A stretch of DNA of 64,000 bases, taken from NCBI RefSeq assembly GCF_023065955.2, contig NW_026622786.1, positions 43,076,938-43,140,937 on the forward strand. The letters run 5' to 3'. Both the position numbers and the translations under genes were made by a program. This DNA is from Ursus arctos (lineage: Eukaryota > Chordata > Mammalia > Carnivora > Ursidae). This document shows positions 48,290 to 60,768 of this stretch, piece by piece; position 1 is the first letter of the stretch, and each line of letters starts with the position of its first letter. Under the pieces are notes generated by a model. The model ran no database searches. It saw nothing but the letters and a program-made list of their open reading frames with translations, and was not told the origin of the DNA.

Positions 48290-48860
48290 GTCAGCATCTT
48301 TTCAAGTGCTTATTGTCCATTTGTGTATCTTCCTTGTGAAGCATATGTTCAAATTGGTTGCCCATCTTAAATTGAGATGTTTATCTTTTTACTATTGAGT
48401 TGTAAAAGTTCTTTATATATACAGGATACAAATTCTTTGTTGCCTGTGTGTATTGCAAATATGTTCTCCTGTCTGTGACTTATATTTTCATTTTCTTAAC
48501 AGCATCTTCCAAAACATTTTTAATTTAGTTAAATCTCTATTTGCTAATATTTTTCTTTTATGAGTTTTGTTTTTTGTATCTGAGGAAATTTTTGTCTAAT
48601 CCAAAGTCAGGAAGATTTTATATTTTTTCTTCTAGAATGCTTATTCTTTTATGCTTAGATCAATCACACATCTCAAGTTAATTTTTCTATGTGGTGTGAG
48701 GTAAGAGTTGAGATTCATTTTTTTTCCATATCGATATCCAGTTGTTTCAGCACTATATGTTGAAAAGACTATTCTTTTTCCATTGGCATCTTTGGCATCT
48801 TTGGCATCTTATAAAAATCAATCGGTCAAGTATATGTGGACCTCTTTCTGGGCTCAATAA
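48290..48860 (-). mobile_element. Ancient L1 LINE fragment, antisense
   Basis: TGTAAAAGTTCTTTATATAT near 48401, CAAAGTCAGGAAGATTTTAT near 48602 and ATATCCAGTTGTTTCAGCAC near 48733 are reversed L1 ORF2. A TGGCATCTT unit is repeated three times at 48784-48810. Confidence 0.82.
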
Positions 48861-50060
48861 CCATAGCTCATGAGATCACCTGGGTAGTCCTTCTAGCTGA
48901 ATAGATAATGGAGAAGAACCTTTTGGAAAGAACATAAGATGTCAGCAGAGATTGAGAAGAGACATGGAAGCTATTAATCTTACAATTAGCTATTTCCTCT
49001 CCCTTTACTCATTCTCCACCCAGAGCAACTCACCTACCACACAGGACAGTACTTTTTCCTGGACTAGGTCACTTCCACAAAGATATAAGGTTATTCAGGT
49101 CATGAAAGCCATTTAATCACATAAGTGTGACACCTCTATTAGATTTTCTTTGGAAGCTGTAGACAACAAGCGAAAGTTGGGACAGGTGCATATTATGATT
49201 TTTACTTTCCCGGTCTGTTCTTAGCCCTGCTTAAGTCTCCAGTTAGATGCATATAGCTATCATTACATTAGAAAATTGTCATTTAAGCTCAGTAGATAAG
49301 TACAGATGAAACCATCATAAGAAAAAGCATAATCAGGGTAATTCACATTCATGGTAACTCTTAAAGCTGAGAGTGAATGCATATCAAGAATAATAATACA
49401 AGACTAATTGATCTATATGGATAAAAGGGATAAAACGAATCCGTATTTACACCTTCATTGGTTCCACATCCTATGCTATTTGAATTCACAGCTTACTTTG
49501 AAATGTCTTTGAAAGGTACTGTTTGTTCAATGAATACATTTAAAAATAGTACCAGAGACTTGACTGAACCCTGGGGTCCCCTAGCAGATTTCAGAGCAGA
49601 CAGGAGAAGAGTTTTTAGCATTTTACTATACCATGGACATTTTCATTTCACTTTTCAAAAATAACGCCTACATTTTCAAACAAACATTGCTCTTCTTCTA
49701 CAAGATACCGCTGCCAGAAAGCTTCATCTTGCGTTTGATGAAAGTGTCTTTATGACTTGGTGGCTGTCTCCCGTGTTAATAATTTCTATAAGGCATTGTT
49801 AGTAGAAATTCAAGATGCACTTCCTGAGATCCATCATGTGCTGTGCCATCCTGAGAGTTCGAATCACCCTGTAGGTATATTTGAACATTACTTGCACATA
49901 TAATGTAATGACAATTTTTATATTTGAATCATTTCCTTAGACTTCTTTTACTTCAGTGTCATATACAACATTTTCATTTGCATCATTTTTGTGGCCATTA
50001 ACTTGTTCTGGGTTATCTTGTAGTTATTTGGAACTTTGATTTAGTTTTCTAATTTTTTTT
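48861..50060. other. Unannotated sequence
   Basis: About 1.2 kb of non-repetitive, AT-rich sequence without a recognisable gene. Confidence 0.5.
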
Positions 50061-51604
50061 TTTTTGTAAACTCCATAAAGATAAGCACCATAGCCTACTC
50101 ATCTCTGTACTCTCCAAAGCACTAATGAAGTATCATGAATTTGGTTATATTCCATATGTATTTGTTAAAATAATATTTTGTATAGATATTAATAAAAACC
50201 AGGACTAATTCCGTAGTTATATACTAATCATATTAGCAAGCTTCCAGTCTACTTACATTGCCAGGAACACAATTAAGCTCATGGCCTATCCAATTCTCAG
50301 TAATGAGAAGACAGGTTTGACAGTGTGGGATGATTAAAATGCTTAATGTTCAATTAGTCTTCTTGGATTAAGTCTAGTAAAGGAAAAGACAGGTAATTTA
50401 AAGTTGTATTATAGGGAATATTATTTTACAAAAACCTTAAGAGGGCAATTTGAAAAGGGCATTGATTGCTCAAAACGTAAAATATCCAAGGCACTATTTT
50501 TGAAACTACAAAGACCAGATAAAGGATTATAAATATACTGAAAGTGAGTGATACAGACTAGAAACCTGAAAAATGCAGCAAAACTCGATATGAAGAATTT
50601 ATTTAATCTAGCAGAAATAGGAAAAGGTGGACAATATAAATGACTCTTAAATCTATAGTGACATCTATTATCATAAATTACCAACATGAGGAATGCTATG
50701 ATATCAAAAGTAATTTTCTTGAGTCATTACATTTCAAAGACATTGCACAATAGCAAGTATATAAAAATACGGATGTGTGAAACATGAACAAATTTCCCCC
50801 ACTGGGAAGCAAAGGAAGTTATAGCTCCTTGTGAAGCATTTCAAGGATGAAGTCGGCAATCAGCAGTAGTAGAGTTGGGGTTGGTGGTTGTGGCGTGTAC
50901 ATGTGTGCACCTACCAGCTATGGAATGTACTCCCAACATTTGGGAACCAGCTCTGAACGTGAACTTGGTGAAATTTGCTATCATGAGAAATAAGAGATGG
51001 TATCTGAATATGCTAAGGCAAGGAGCCCCCAAACTCAACCATTTTAGGCTAATTTTTTCAGAGCTTCCGTGTCAAATCTTGCTTTCCCACATGGAGTTGC
51101 ATCTCATTTCAAGAACATGTGCTATGGAGGGGACCTTGGGGACCAAGGAATCCAACTTTATATCTAATTACATGAAACGCTGAACAAGTAGGTAGTCTGA
51201 TCTGTCTGTGAATATTTCCCACAAATCTACTCATTCTAAAAACCTACACTCTCATTTTGGATTTTTCTCAATGTCCTGAGATAAAATCTGAAATTTCACA
51301 CATTGGCTGTAGTTCTGTCCAATGGAGACACTGAATTTGAAACTCATTTTGTACCTGCATTAATGCCTTTCAAATACTTGAATTTAGTTCTTCCTAAAAC
51401 CTTCTATCAAACTGGCTAAACGTTTCTAATCTCTGGTGCAATGTGACTTCCAGTTCTCCCATGATCCTGGTTGCTCTTCACTTGTTCCCTTTCTTTTGAA
51501 TGAATTCTCATTTGTCTGTATCTTTAAGGTATTGTGACTTCCACTGCAATAAAAAAATGGGCGAAATATTGGAAGAACTAATTCATGAAAGAAGAAATAT
51601 AAAT
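50061..51604. other. Unannotated sequence
   Basis: A faint L2-like 3' trace may lie at 50065-50170. The rest is non-repetitive with no gene. Confidence 0.45.
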
Positions 51605-51960
51605 TTCCAAGAAATATGTGAAAGTGTTTAATTTCCATAGTAATCAGCTAGATGCTAATTAAAGCAGGAACTATTTTTAGCATATGTAAAATTGGCAAAG
51701 ATGAAAAAAATAATACCAATTTTTGGCAAGGGTGCTGGGAAGCAGGCACCTCTGTACGTTGGATAATAAAAGAGAAAAAAATCAGAGTTTTCAAAAACCG
51801 ACGAACAAGCCTATTCATCATATAGTGAAAAAGGAGAGAAGAACGGTTAAATATATTATGGCACAATATATCTATTAAAAAATGTTTTAGGATAATTAAG
51901 TGACATTGGAAAAGTGCTTGCAATTTCTTATTAAGGAGAAAAAACAAGTTTTGAAAATAC
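51605..51960 (+). mobile_element. Ancient L1 3' fragment, sense
   Basis: AAAATTGGCAAAGATGAAAA, then CAAGGGTGCTGGGAAGCAGG, then GGTTAAATATATTATGGCAC follow the sense order of an old L1 ORF2 end. One of two sense L1s here. Confidence 0.7.
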
Positions 51961-52598
51961 TTCCAGAAGTGGTCTGATCAATTCTGAATCTTGCTTTCTC
52001 GCCTTAGACTCTTCTATGCATCTTAGGTCACAGCGACCTTTTAAATTGCTATGTATCACATTAGAGTGTTCTAAAACCTCCAAATATTTTTCAAGAGTAC
52101 TGCTGTTAAGTCATGCTCTTGTCTTTTTCGAACCTAAATGCCCTGCTTAACATTTGTTCCTGTCAAATTTCATTTGGTTTTATTGAACCCATATGTTTGT
52201 GCTGTTGAATGCTTTTTTCCCCTTTTTATATTGTTCCATATTGAACAGCCACTCACAGCTCCGCATGATCCACAGATCCATTTGCATGACATTAATGTCC
52301 TCATTCAACATTAATGCCCTTTTATCTATCAAAGATTATAGAGTATATCTTTTTTTTTTTTTAACTAGGGATGAAACCCATTATAATCAGTGTCACCAAG
52401 AGATGTGTTGGACAAACCATTTTAAGTTGAAGTAAAACTGCCACTAAAGATGGAAAACCATTCTAAGTGAATTGCTTTGTATCTGTTATACTTCTATGGA
52501 AATTTAGGCATGAGGAGGAAAATTATTTTGGAAGATTACATAGATTTTTAAGTGACTTCATAAGCATAGAAAATAGTATGTTTGCAAAATGTTACCCA
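51961..52598. other. Unannotated sequence
   Basis: AT-rich with a T-run near 52350-52361. No gene or repeat family recognised. Confidence 0.5.
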
Positions 52599-52613
52599 CA
52601 AGAGATGCAAGAA

Positions 52614-52618
<5 letters not shown>

Positions 52619-52656
<38 letters not shown>

Positions 52657-52838
52657 TATTTATTTACTTGACACAGAGAGAGAGACAGCCAGCGAGAGAG
52701 AGAACACAAGCAGGGGGAGTGGGAGAGGAAGAAGCAGGCTCATAGCAGAGGAGCCTGATGTGGGGCTCGATCCCATAACGCCAGGATCACGCCCTGAGCC
52801 GAAGGCAGACGCTCAACGACTGAGCCACCCAGGCGCCC
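52619..52838 (-). mobile_element. Young-looking SINEC SINE, antisense
   Basis: Long T-run, AAGATTTTATTTATTTACTT, GCAGGCTCATAGCAGAGGAG, and CCCAGGCGCCC. The perfect 20-base duplication CAAGAGATGCAAGAACTCTT lies at 52599-52618 and 52839-52858. The long tail and intact duplication suggest it is one of the youngest insertions here. Confidence 0.97.
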
Positions 52839-52858
52839 CAAGAGATGCAAGAACTCTT

Positions 52859-53999
52859 AACAATACATGGCGGTGTGAGATGCTGCCGGTGTGTGTAGAC
52901 ACGCGTTCTTCAGCACCTTTAGCCATGGGCTAAGGGGTAGTAAGAACCTCCATTTAATCCTCTAAAGCACCTTCAGATATTATCACCTGTTACAAGCCTT
53001 ACACAGAAATTCAAAGCTATGTGATTTACCAACCAGGTGCTGTAGTTTCTTATCCTTAAAAGGAATTCCACATTGATCTGGAAGAAGGTAAACACTGGCA
53101 GCTTCTCTTCTCTAATCATTTTGTTTTTAGAGTCTCAACTAATCTCTCTCAATGGACAAACTAAGAAAATTTATATGCTAACATACAAAGCATTTTCCCC
53201 AAGACAGCAAATAGTTTCCTATTAGGTGAGGAAGAACTTTAGGATGTGGAATTCTGTTCACGTTAAGGGAAAAGGATTTCTAGATGGCTTCAAGAAAATA
53301 ATGTACAAAAATAGAAAGTATTGAGAAGGGAAGAAGAATGTTGGGAGCTGAAGAGAAAAATTCTGAAGGTCCTCTCTCCATGGGAATATACCATGTGCTG
53401 GATAAAGGAAATATGGACATATTAGAACCCCTTTCCTTGAACAAGCTCATATGCCAATGTGCATAGAGAAAGGGAGGGGCGTGCAAGAGAGATATTTGTT
53501 ATTTTCAGATATGAGAACCACCAGTTTCATTTTTTACTTAAAAAAAAAAAAAAACAAAAAACGATCACAACATTGCATAGATCTGAAGACCAAAGGGGAG
53601 TTGATCTTTCTGACATCTTACAAAGGAAAGCAGCACACACACAAAACTAGTTGATCAGAGGCAAGAATGGCTCTATCTTATGTTAACCAAAGATCACTAA
53701 GACATTAAAAGTCACATTACTTCTACTGTTGGTAGAATTCAGTCACTTAAAAGTGTTGCTAGCATTCTAATTTCTGTCTTTATTTCTTTGGGTAAGGGAA
53801 ATCATTTTCTCTCTTTTTGGCATTACAGGACCTAGAACAATATTTTGTTCCCTAGTTTATTTTGCTTGGGTGTGGGTACTGACATCCATGTGAAGAGACA
53901 TTTTAAGTGTTCTTAGGAAGGATTATCAACATAATTCATCCATACAGCTGCACAAAAGTGAGAAATTTTTTAAAGCTATGTTTTACCATGACTACGAAT
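52859..53999. other. Unannotated sequence
   Basis: No gene. An A-run lies at about 53540-53553. Confidence 0.5.
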
Positions 54000-54350
54000 A
54001 TTATGACAGAGACTGCTACATGTTCACCAAACTCTGGTCCTTTTTTCTTGGGCACATCAGACATTGCCCACCTGTACCAGGCCACATGACTGAGCCTGTC
54101 CAATGGAACATGGATGAAGTCTCCACACCACTTCTGGACTTTCATGTGAAACCTCCAATGCAGAATCCTCCATGCTCTTTCCCCAGGAGCAGGCCAAACA
54201 GAGGTTTCTGAGGGTGCAGAGGAGGGCAAAGCCACGTGATGGGAAGAGCCTGTGTCTTTGAGTCATCCTTAGAGACAAGCTGGTTGGAGAGGAGCATCTA
54301 AACAAACCTTATTCTGTTAAGTCACTGACATGTTGAGATCGTTGGTTATA
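54000..54350 (+). mobile_element. Possible old MaLR-type LTR fragment
   Basis: CCACATGACTGAGCCTGTCC, CCAATGGAACATGGATGAAG and CTTATTCTGTTAAGTCACTG recall the layout of MLT1-like LTRs. Short overlapping frames on both strands are unrelated. The assignment is tentative. Confidence 0.45.
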
Positions 54351-54369
54351 ACTATTAGCCTGCCCCAAC

Positions 54370-54590
54370 TAGGTATGGACTTTGGGTCAGACTGCCTGGG
54401 TTCAAAAACCTCATTTCATCACTAGCTGTGCCACCTTGGTCAAGCAACTTAACCTTTCTGTGCTTCTGTTTCTTTATATGTGACCTGGTGATAGTAACAT
54501 TACATACTCACCCAGTACGTGAGGGGATTGAATGGGGTATACAGCCCTAAATTAACATGGCATGTAAGTTATTATTATTTTATTCCCAAA
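54370..54590 (+). mobile_element. MIR SINE, sense
   Basis: A good copy: GGGTCAGACTGCCTGGGTTC, CTAGCTGTGCCACCTTGGTC, CAACTTAACCTTTCTGTGCT. Confidence 0.88.
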
Positions 54591-56484
54591 GAAGACTCTC
54601 ATTTTAAGATCATATCCAAATAGGGGTCGCCTACAGAATTTGGTAGAGTACTATAAGTTGATTTGTAAAATGAGAAACTGCCCACATATAATGTTCCACT
54701 TCAAGAGTGCTGAGTTTTCTAGAAAGAAAATTAGGGAGAAAAAGAGGAGTGGAGGAAGAAAAGGAGGGAAGTAATGAAGGAGGGAGGGAGGAAAGAATGA
54801 AGACTTCTGTATTTTAAGCACCTTACGTACTGACCCAACTTGCTATCAGGTCTGATACAGCAAGAAAGGAAATACGCCTCAGCATTAGATAGTTAATGTG
54901 GACAAAACACACTCTGGAGGCTGACCAACATTTTCTCTTGTCATTGTCCGCAGTAGTATGCTGGATACTGTGTATATCGAGTATCTCCCCCTGCCCCCCA
55001 CCCCCACTCCTGCCTTGCTTTTTTTCTTTCAGTGACAAATACTCTCTGGCTTTGTTCACAACTCCTCACTTATCTTGTAAAAGCAAACCAAACTGAAATA
55101 CACCAGCAGCCCTTTGCCATTTAGTAAGCTTTATTCTAAGGCATGGTGCCTATAAATAAAGCAATATGATGCTAGAAAAAAGCTCACCAAGTGCACAAAT
55201 TGTGCGTTTACAGTCTCTCCTATAAATAGATGAAGATTACAGGTTTTTAAAGTGAATGAGAGACTACAGCAAAAATTGTGTGAACTCAGAAAAATGAGTG
55301 AAGCATAAAATATACTGTATGTAATAGAAATGGGTATTTACTCAGTAGCAATGACAACAAAGTTAAACACAAGGAAATTAGTACTTTGAAGATTTGGTAA
55401 CAAGGAACCACGAAATGCCCTGGTTTGTGTCCCTTTGGAGTTTCTCAGGAGACACTGCTCACTATATTGGCAAAAATGTGAACATATGAAGTTGGCTATT
55501 TATTCGTCAAGATGTTCTTCACTTTTATGCAAGTGAGTTTCTATTTTTCTGAAGTCTCCAAGGCATGAACAAAGGGAAACATGTCTGTGGAGAAAGAAGA
55601 GCTTTTCTACTCCATAAACAAATTGTGCCTATTCTGAAAAGGGGAAAAAAGTAGAGGACTTAAAAAAAAAAACCAAATGAGGTTTTTTGCAAAGTTACAA
55701 TGCCCAAGGACAGTTTTGATTTGATGCGTTAGCAATTTACATGGAATTTTACTCTAGTGGCTTCTCTAAGTTTCTGCAAAAACAAGCAACAAAACAATAC
55801 GCTATTTCTGAGTCAAAGAAACCATTTTCAGAGCCTCGTGAATATAGTTTCAAAATTCTCCTCTTCCAATGATATCATATGAGTGGACTGTAGAGAAAAA
55901 ACTCCTTCAATCTTGCATGACAATTAAGTCCTGTGGGACACTTCGGGCTGTGACTTACCTTCCAGTGGGGTATCTGCCCTTGAAGATCGTGTGTGGTACA
56001 GAGACCCGCGGGGAAACAAAGGGTAGAATTTCACCAGCCAGTGCAGATAATTTCACTAACTGGCAGCCGCACTGGTTTGAGGATTAGGACACTTGGTTTC
56101 TGGAGATAACTGGACAATAGGACAAGCACCTTCCACACTCAACAGTTCTTAGAGGAGTACCAGTAGCTTGATCATCCTTAACAAGGAAGTAGGATACTCA
56201 CTTTTACATTCCTTAAATTAGTCCTACAATTTTGTGGTAACAGAATGTGGTGCAGTCTTAGCAATAAACATAGATAACAGAGAATAGGGACAATCACCTG
56301 GAAATGTTCCTTCAGTCATGTGACTGTTGCTGCACTTCAGTCTGGGGATTTCTCTGATCATGAATAGAATCAACACTACTAATTGGAGCCCTTGGATTCC
56401 AGGGATAAAATCATTAAGTCATTTATGCATTTTTTCAGCTACCATTCTGTGCTTAAAAAAAAAAAAGTTGTGGAAACGGTACTA
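54591..56484. other. Unannotated sequence
   Basis: About 1.9 kb without a gene. Contains a GA-rich patch (about 54720-54795). A strong minus-strand splice-donor-like site lies near 55953-55964, without other exon evidence. Confidence 0.5.
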
Positions 56485-56650
56485 GAGAAGGAGACATGAG
56501 ATAAGAATCTGAGGCCTCAGGACTGCCATTAGTCTGTGTGATAGCCCTGGGCAAGTGACTTCACTTCTATAGGTCTATTTCTTCAACTCCAAGATGGAGG
56601 GATTGGATTGGCTGGTCTCTAAACTCCTTGCACCTCTAAAAGTCTAGACT
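56485..56650 (+). mobile_element. MIR-family SINE (MIR3-like), sense
   Basis: CCCTGGGCAAGTGACTTCAC, then a GATGGAGGGATTGGATTGGC and CTCTAAACTCCTTGCACCTC end. Confidence 0.65.
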
Positions 56651-57566
56651 ACTTACAAAGGCTAGCACTGAAGAGTTGCTGGATCTATGAATAATATTAA
56701 AATGATGAGGTCTTGCCTTTTAAAAGTGCAGTTGGGGGAAAAGCATTTTTCCCCTCATAATGCTGGGACTGTGAATCCTTTGTTGTGCTAAGGTATGCAA
56801 TCGCCTGACCTGGGGCAACACAGTTCGTCCTGCTAGATGGGTATGTTGTTAAAAAAAAAAAAAGCAAACCTTCTGGTTATATTATCTTGCTTATTAAAAT
56901 GAAAACTGAGCTTACAATTAGCATCCAATTAACACAACCAGGTGAAGTATTCAGTGTTGTCTTTTTTCTAAGGAAGTAACAAGTGATTCTCTTCTGATGG
57001 CTTTATACTTCTGGAAGGGTCAGCAAAGTCCCCAATCCAGACTCTTGCTCCCACAACGGCTGATTCATTTCAAATCCTCAAAGAGTAATCTCCTTATACA
57101 CTTTTCTTTTTTCCCAATGGTCACAGTTCTCTAACCATATAATAAAAATCATGCAAATCTGAGTTTTGCTTATGCCAAACTCAGGCTTATTTGAATAAGG
57201 GGACCAATGTTCATTCACTTCAGTGTGAATGCAGCTGGATGTCGTGTTGTTCAATGTGACTTCAGCTGAACCGCGATCGTCAGGGCCTACAATACAGATT
57301 GCTATCCTTCTACGTCTGATTTGTGACAACTGTGGCATCTGTGTTCTCAGTTCTAGATGTAGCAGCTTCTCCAGCTTTATTCTATGGGCCGGCTATTGAA
57401 CATTATCTTATGTACTCTTTACAATTGGTATGTTTAATTTGGATTTTTGCTTTATTTTTTCATCAGAATTCAAAATGTGAACCAACAAATTTCATTGAAG
57501 TCTAAAATGGGTTTTCTGTGGTTCATACACATCACTGAAAAATATAGGATTACAGGTATGCTTTTA

Positions 57567-57567
<1 letters not shown>
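56651..57567. other. Unannotated sequence
   Basis: No gene. A-run at about 56849-56861. The stretch at 57150-57310 is non-repetitive with scattered CpGs. Confidence 0.5.

Positions 57568-57610
<43 letters not shown>
57568..57610. repeat. (CA)n microsatellite
   Basis: About 21 uninterrupted CA units. Confidence 0.98.
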
Positions 57611-57612
<2 letters not shown>

Positions 57613-58640
57613 TTGACTCTATGTGCATATATACAAACATCCTGCCAAACTGGTTTTTCTTTGATAGGTTTCATAGCAAGGTAAGATACAATCTAGAAGT
57701 TTTCTAATTCACATTATCATCATAACATATAAATCATTACTACTTAATCACTAGGCTTAGAAAGAACTCAAACATTCATTTTAAGACTCTTTAAATTTCC
57801 TCGCTTTTTTCTAGAATTCTGCAGAATTAAAAATAATATTTATTATTTCTAACTTGCACGTTTTTAATGCTGATTTCAGAAAATTGTGGCCATTTTCAAT
57901 AGTACATTTGCCTAGAACCTTGGATGTAATTGAAATGTGTTTGTTTTTTCCAGATGTTAATTAACTTCTGGAATACATATACATCAGTGATGAGTGAGTT
58001 CAGTTGAATTCTTCAATGTTCAGCTGCTGGGTGAAACCTTTCAGTTGACTAGAACCAGTGAAATTGGCCAGAAATTTGTGTGACAAGTTTGAATTGCTCC
58101 TTTGTCATTCTCTTCTCTATCCGTGAATCTTAGATGACAAATTTCTCAATATGGGAGAAATTACACTTTGTATTTCCACTAGAATTAGGAAGCTGAGGGT
58201 AAAGAAGTACAGGAAATGGAAGCAGAGAACATTAAGACTGAAGAGAAAAATAAGTTACGTGATTCTATCAAAATGCTGATTACACTGGAAATCATCCAAT
58301 TAGGTTTCTAAATTGAGAATAACGTGGTTGGTTTTTTTTTTTCCCCACTCTCAGAAAAAAGAGGACGAGAGACAACAATAGAAAGTGGGGCTGGGGTTCA
58401 GTTAAGAAAAAAAGGGGAGGAAGGGAGAAGAAGAGAGGAGAGGGGATGCCCCCCTCACCTCTCCAGAGGAAACACTGACTTTTCTACACACACCTCTTGT
58501 GGGAATGGAAAAGTCTCTTTCATGGAGAGGCAGGCGAGCAAGGAAGGGGGCCAAGTTTCTTATTAGTAAGGACTAAAACAAATCGATTTAACCCTCCATT
58601 TACCAGAAAACTAAATAAATTATGTCATTCCCTGAAGCAT
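57611..58640. other. Unannotated sequence just 3' of ST6GALNAC3
   Basis: Non-repetitive, AT-rich sequence (57850-58250), then a GA-rich patch at about 58380-58445. No gene seen. Its position just past the predicted polyadenylation sites makes regulatory content possible. Confidence 0.45.
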
Positions 58641-58661
58641 CCTGATAATCAAGTGTCCCTT

Positions 58662-58667
58662 TTTATT
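58662..58667 (-). terminator. ST6GALNAC3: Candidate distal polyadenylation signal AATAAA
   Basis: TTTATT on the plus strand reads AATAAA on the gene strand, about 2.1 kb after the stop codon and 75 bases beyond the first candidate. Cleavage would be expected about 10-30 bases further left. The hexamer alone is weak evidence. Confidence 0.4.
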
Positions 58668-58736
58668 TAAAAGTGGAACTTCTGTATCACAACAGGGGGT
58701 AAACCATCCGTATTACAATTTTAACATTTGCATCTG

Positions 58737-58742
58737 TTTATT
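58737..58742 (-). terminator. ST6GALNAC3: Candidate proximal polyadenylation signal AATAAA
   Basis: AATAAA on the gene strand, followed within about 40 bases by a G/T-rich stretch on that strand (ATGGTTTACC, CCTGTTGTG), as expected of a downstream element. Confidence 0.45.
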
Positions 58743-60768
58743 TTTGAGTGGGCACTTCTTTCCATCATTCGCTCAACAAAACCCGACATACATAGAACTG
58801 AAAAGCACATGAGGAAACAATAGAAGTGTTGATAGAAGTGGCGTGTGGCCATTGTCTTGGCTCTGAGGATTGGTGTTGCCCAAAGGGCGGCAGAGAGCAA
58901 CAGAAAGGCTTCTGCCCAGGATGGCCCCATTTAATGCGAACTTACCATGGGACCGAGCACCGAGCACCGGCAAAGACCTGCAAAGGGCTGCCGAGGTGAA
59001 ATGCGTCATTTTCATCCTGCAAATCATTCTGTCAGCTAAGCTCGGCTGCGTCTTTTGAATCATTTGCAAGGATATTTTTGGTCTCTCGGCTACTCTCTCA
59101 GCAAATCAACCCTCTCATATTTAATGAGCGATGAGTGTATGGAGAACAATGTCATCTCAAGACGGGGACAGGGAAACTGTATTTCTCTGCGTTCATTCCC
59201 TCCTGTTGTCCCTGTTTCCTCATCTTTTCTCTACCTAAAAAGAGTCATTAAAAAAAAAAAATCAAAAGTACCTATGTTCACAGGAGTCCTAGTCTATAGC
59301 CAGGACAATCCTTGTGATACTTTTTGCATAATCCTGATATAATACATCGTATTTGGCACTGAAACCACTTGGTTACTAGTCTACATAAATGCTATTCTAT
59401 ACAAGTATTAGCAGAGGGAAAGATCTGGAATATATCAAAGCAATGAACAAATTACAGATCATCTGCTAAGGAGATGTCAGAAGGTGCAGGCAATAGCCAG
59501 TGGAGTGGTCACGGGCCTCACATAGGACAGCATAAGTATAAGGACTTTAAATGACAAAGCACTTTGGACATTAAGGTCATTATTAGTGTTGTTATTATGG
59601 CATAACAACTGATACACTGTGGGGAAAAATAAACCCCAAGAAGGCAAGAGCTCTGGTCAGATTTAATACAAAGAATCATTTCCTCTCCATGTCTAACAGT
59701 TGGCACTTGGCAACGATGATGTAATGTATGGAGAGATGCATCCGAGCCTATGAAGTAGAAATCTGAATATACAAATATATATTATGAAGTATGGTAGGAT
59801 ACAAATGGATGTAAAAATATGCTTTGCTTTCCTTGTTTCATGATTTTAAAAAGCATATATTTTTGTGTTGTTGGCTGTTGAAGCAGAGTTAGCAAACCCT
59901 TTTGGTTACGTTTTAAGAATGCTTTCACAGTATATGTTATTACAGTGTTGGTATCTTACACATTAAATAGCTTTCTGAAATATTTAGGACTCAACCAAAA
60001 ATAACTAAGCAGTATAGAGATCACTCTAGTGACGTGTTTAGTTACATTGTTTGGGGGAGTGAGAATGGAGTGGTGAGAGTGAAACTTCTTTAAGATTTGC
60101 TAGTTGGCCCATTTTGAAGTAAGTGTTTGAATTGTTGAAGAATCCTGAGGAGCAGGATGTCCGTGGTACCTGCATTGTTACTTAGGAAATGGCCTGAGGC
60201 GTTGGCTGTAGGAGGTACGGTAGGACCACGGTCTGTCAGGGAGAGACTCCTTCCCCGCCTCTAGGCTACTAGTAACTGTGGTACGAAACTTGTACCCAGA
60301 GAGCATTTCTTGGGTCAGTGTTTGACAATCAACCATTCTTCCAGGTGGTGGAGCTGCTCAAGTTCAAGAGACCAGAGAGTCAATAACCTTGCCTCCCGAG
60401 GCCAAATCCCATGGCTTTTGAAAGTTACTCACTGTTCAAGAATTCTGGGCAGCTATCTGGAAGGATAATCTTCCCATTTCTTAGGTCACTGCTGTCATGT
60501 TACTGGCCTTCACTTCAATTCCAGTTAAATTATAAAGTGCAGTATGTAATGTTGAACCTTCAGAAAGAATGTAAAGAGCACATCCACCCTCCATGAAATC
60601 CCAAGTTCAGATTACTGGCAGAGTCACCATCCATATCTGAGAACATACAGAAGCTTGATCACCGTTGTTGCCTTTATCGTCACCATCACCAGCATCGACA
60701 TCATTAGCATCACAGTTGTGGCATTACGATCGCGTCAAGTGTTGCGGCAAGATCAGGAAGAACTAACA

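Larger units (their letters stand above)
58641..60768 (-). other. ST6GALNAC3: Predicted ST6GALNAC3 3' UTR (extent inferred)
   Basis: This is the minus-strand sequence following the stop codon at 60771-60769. It contains no coding frame of note and no recognisable interspersed repeat across more than 2 kb. That is unusual for this repeat-dense window and fits a UTR. It ends at two AATAAA signals. ATTAAA variants at about 59662-59667 and 58930 could give shorter ends. The extent is inferred, since no transcript data are available. Confidence 0.55.
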
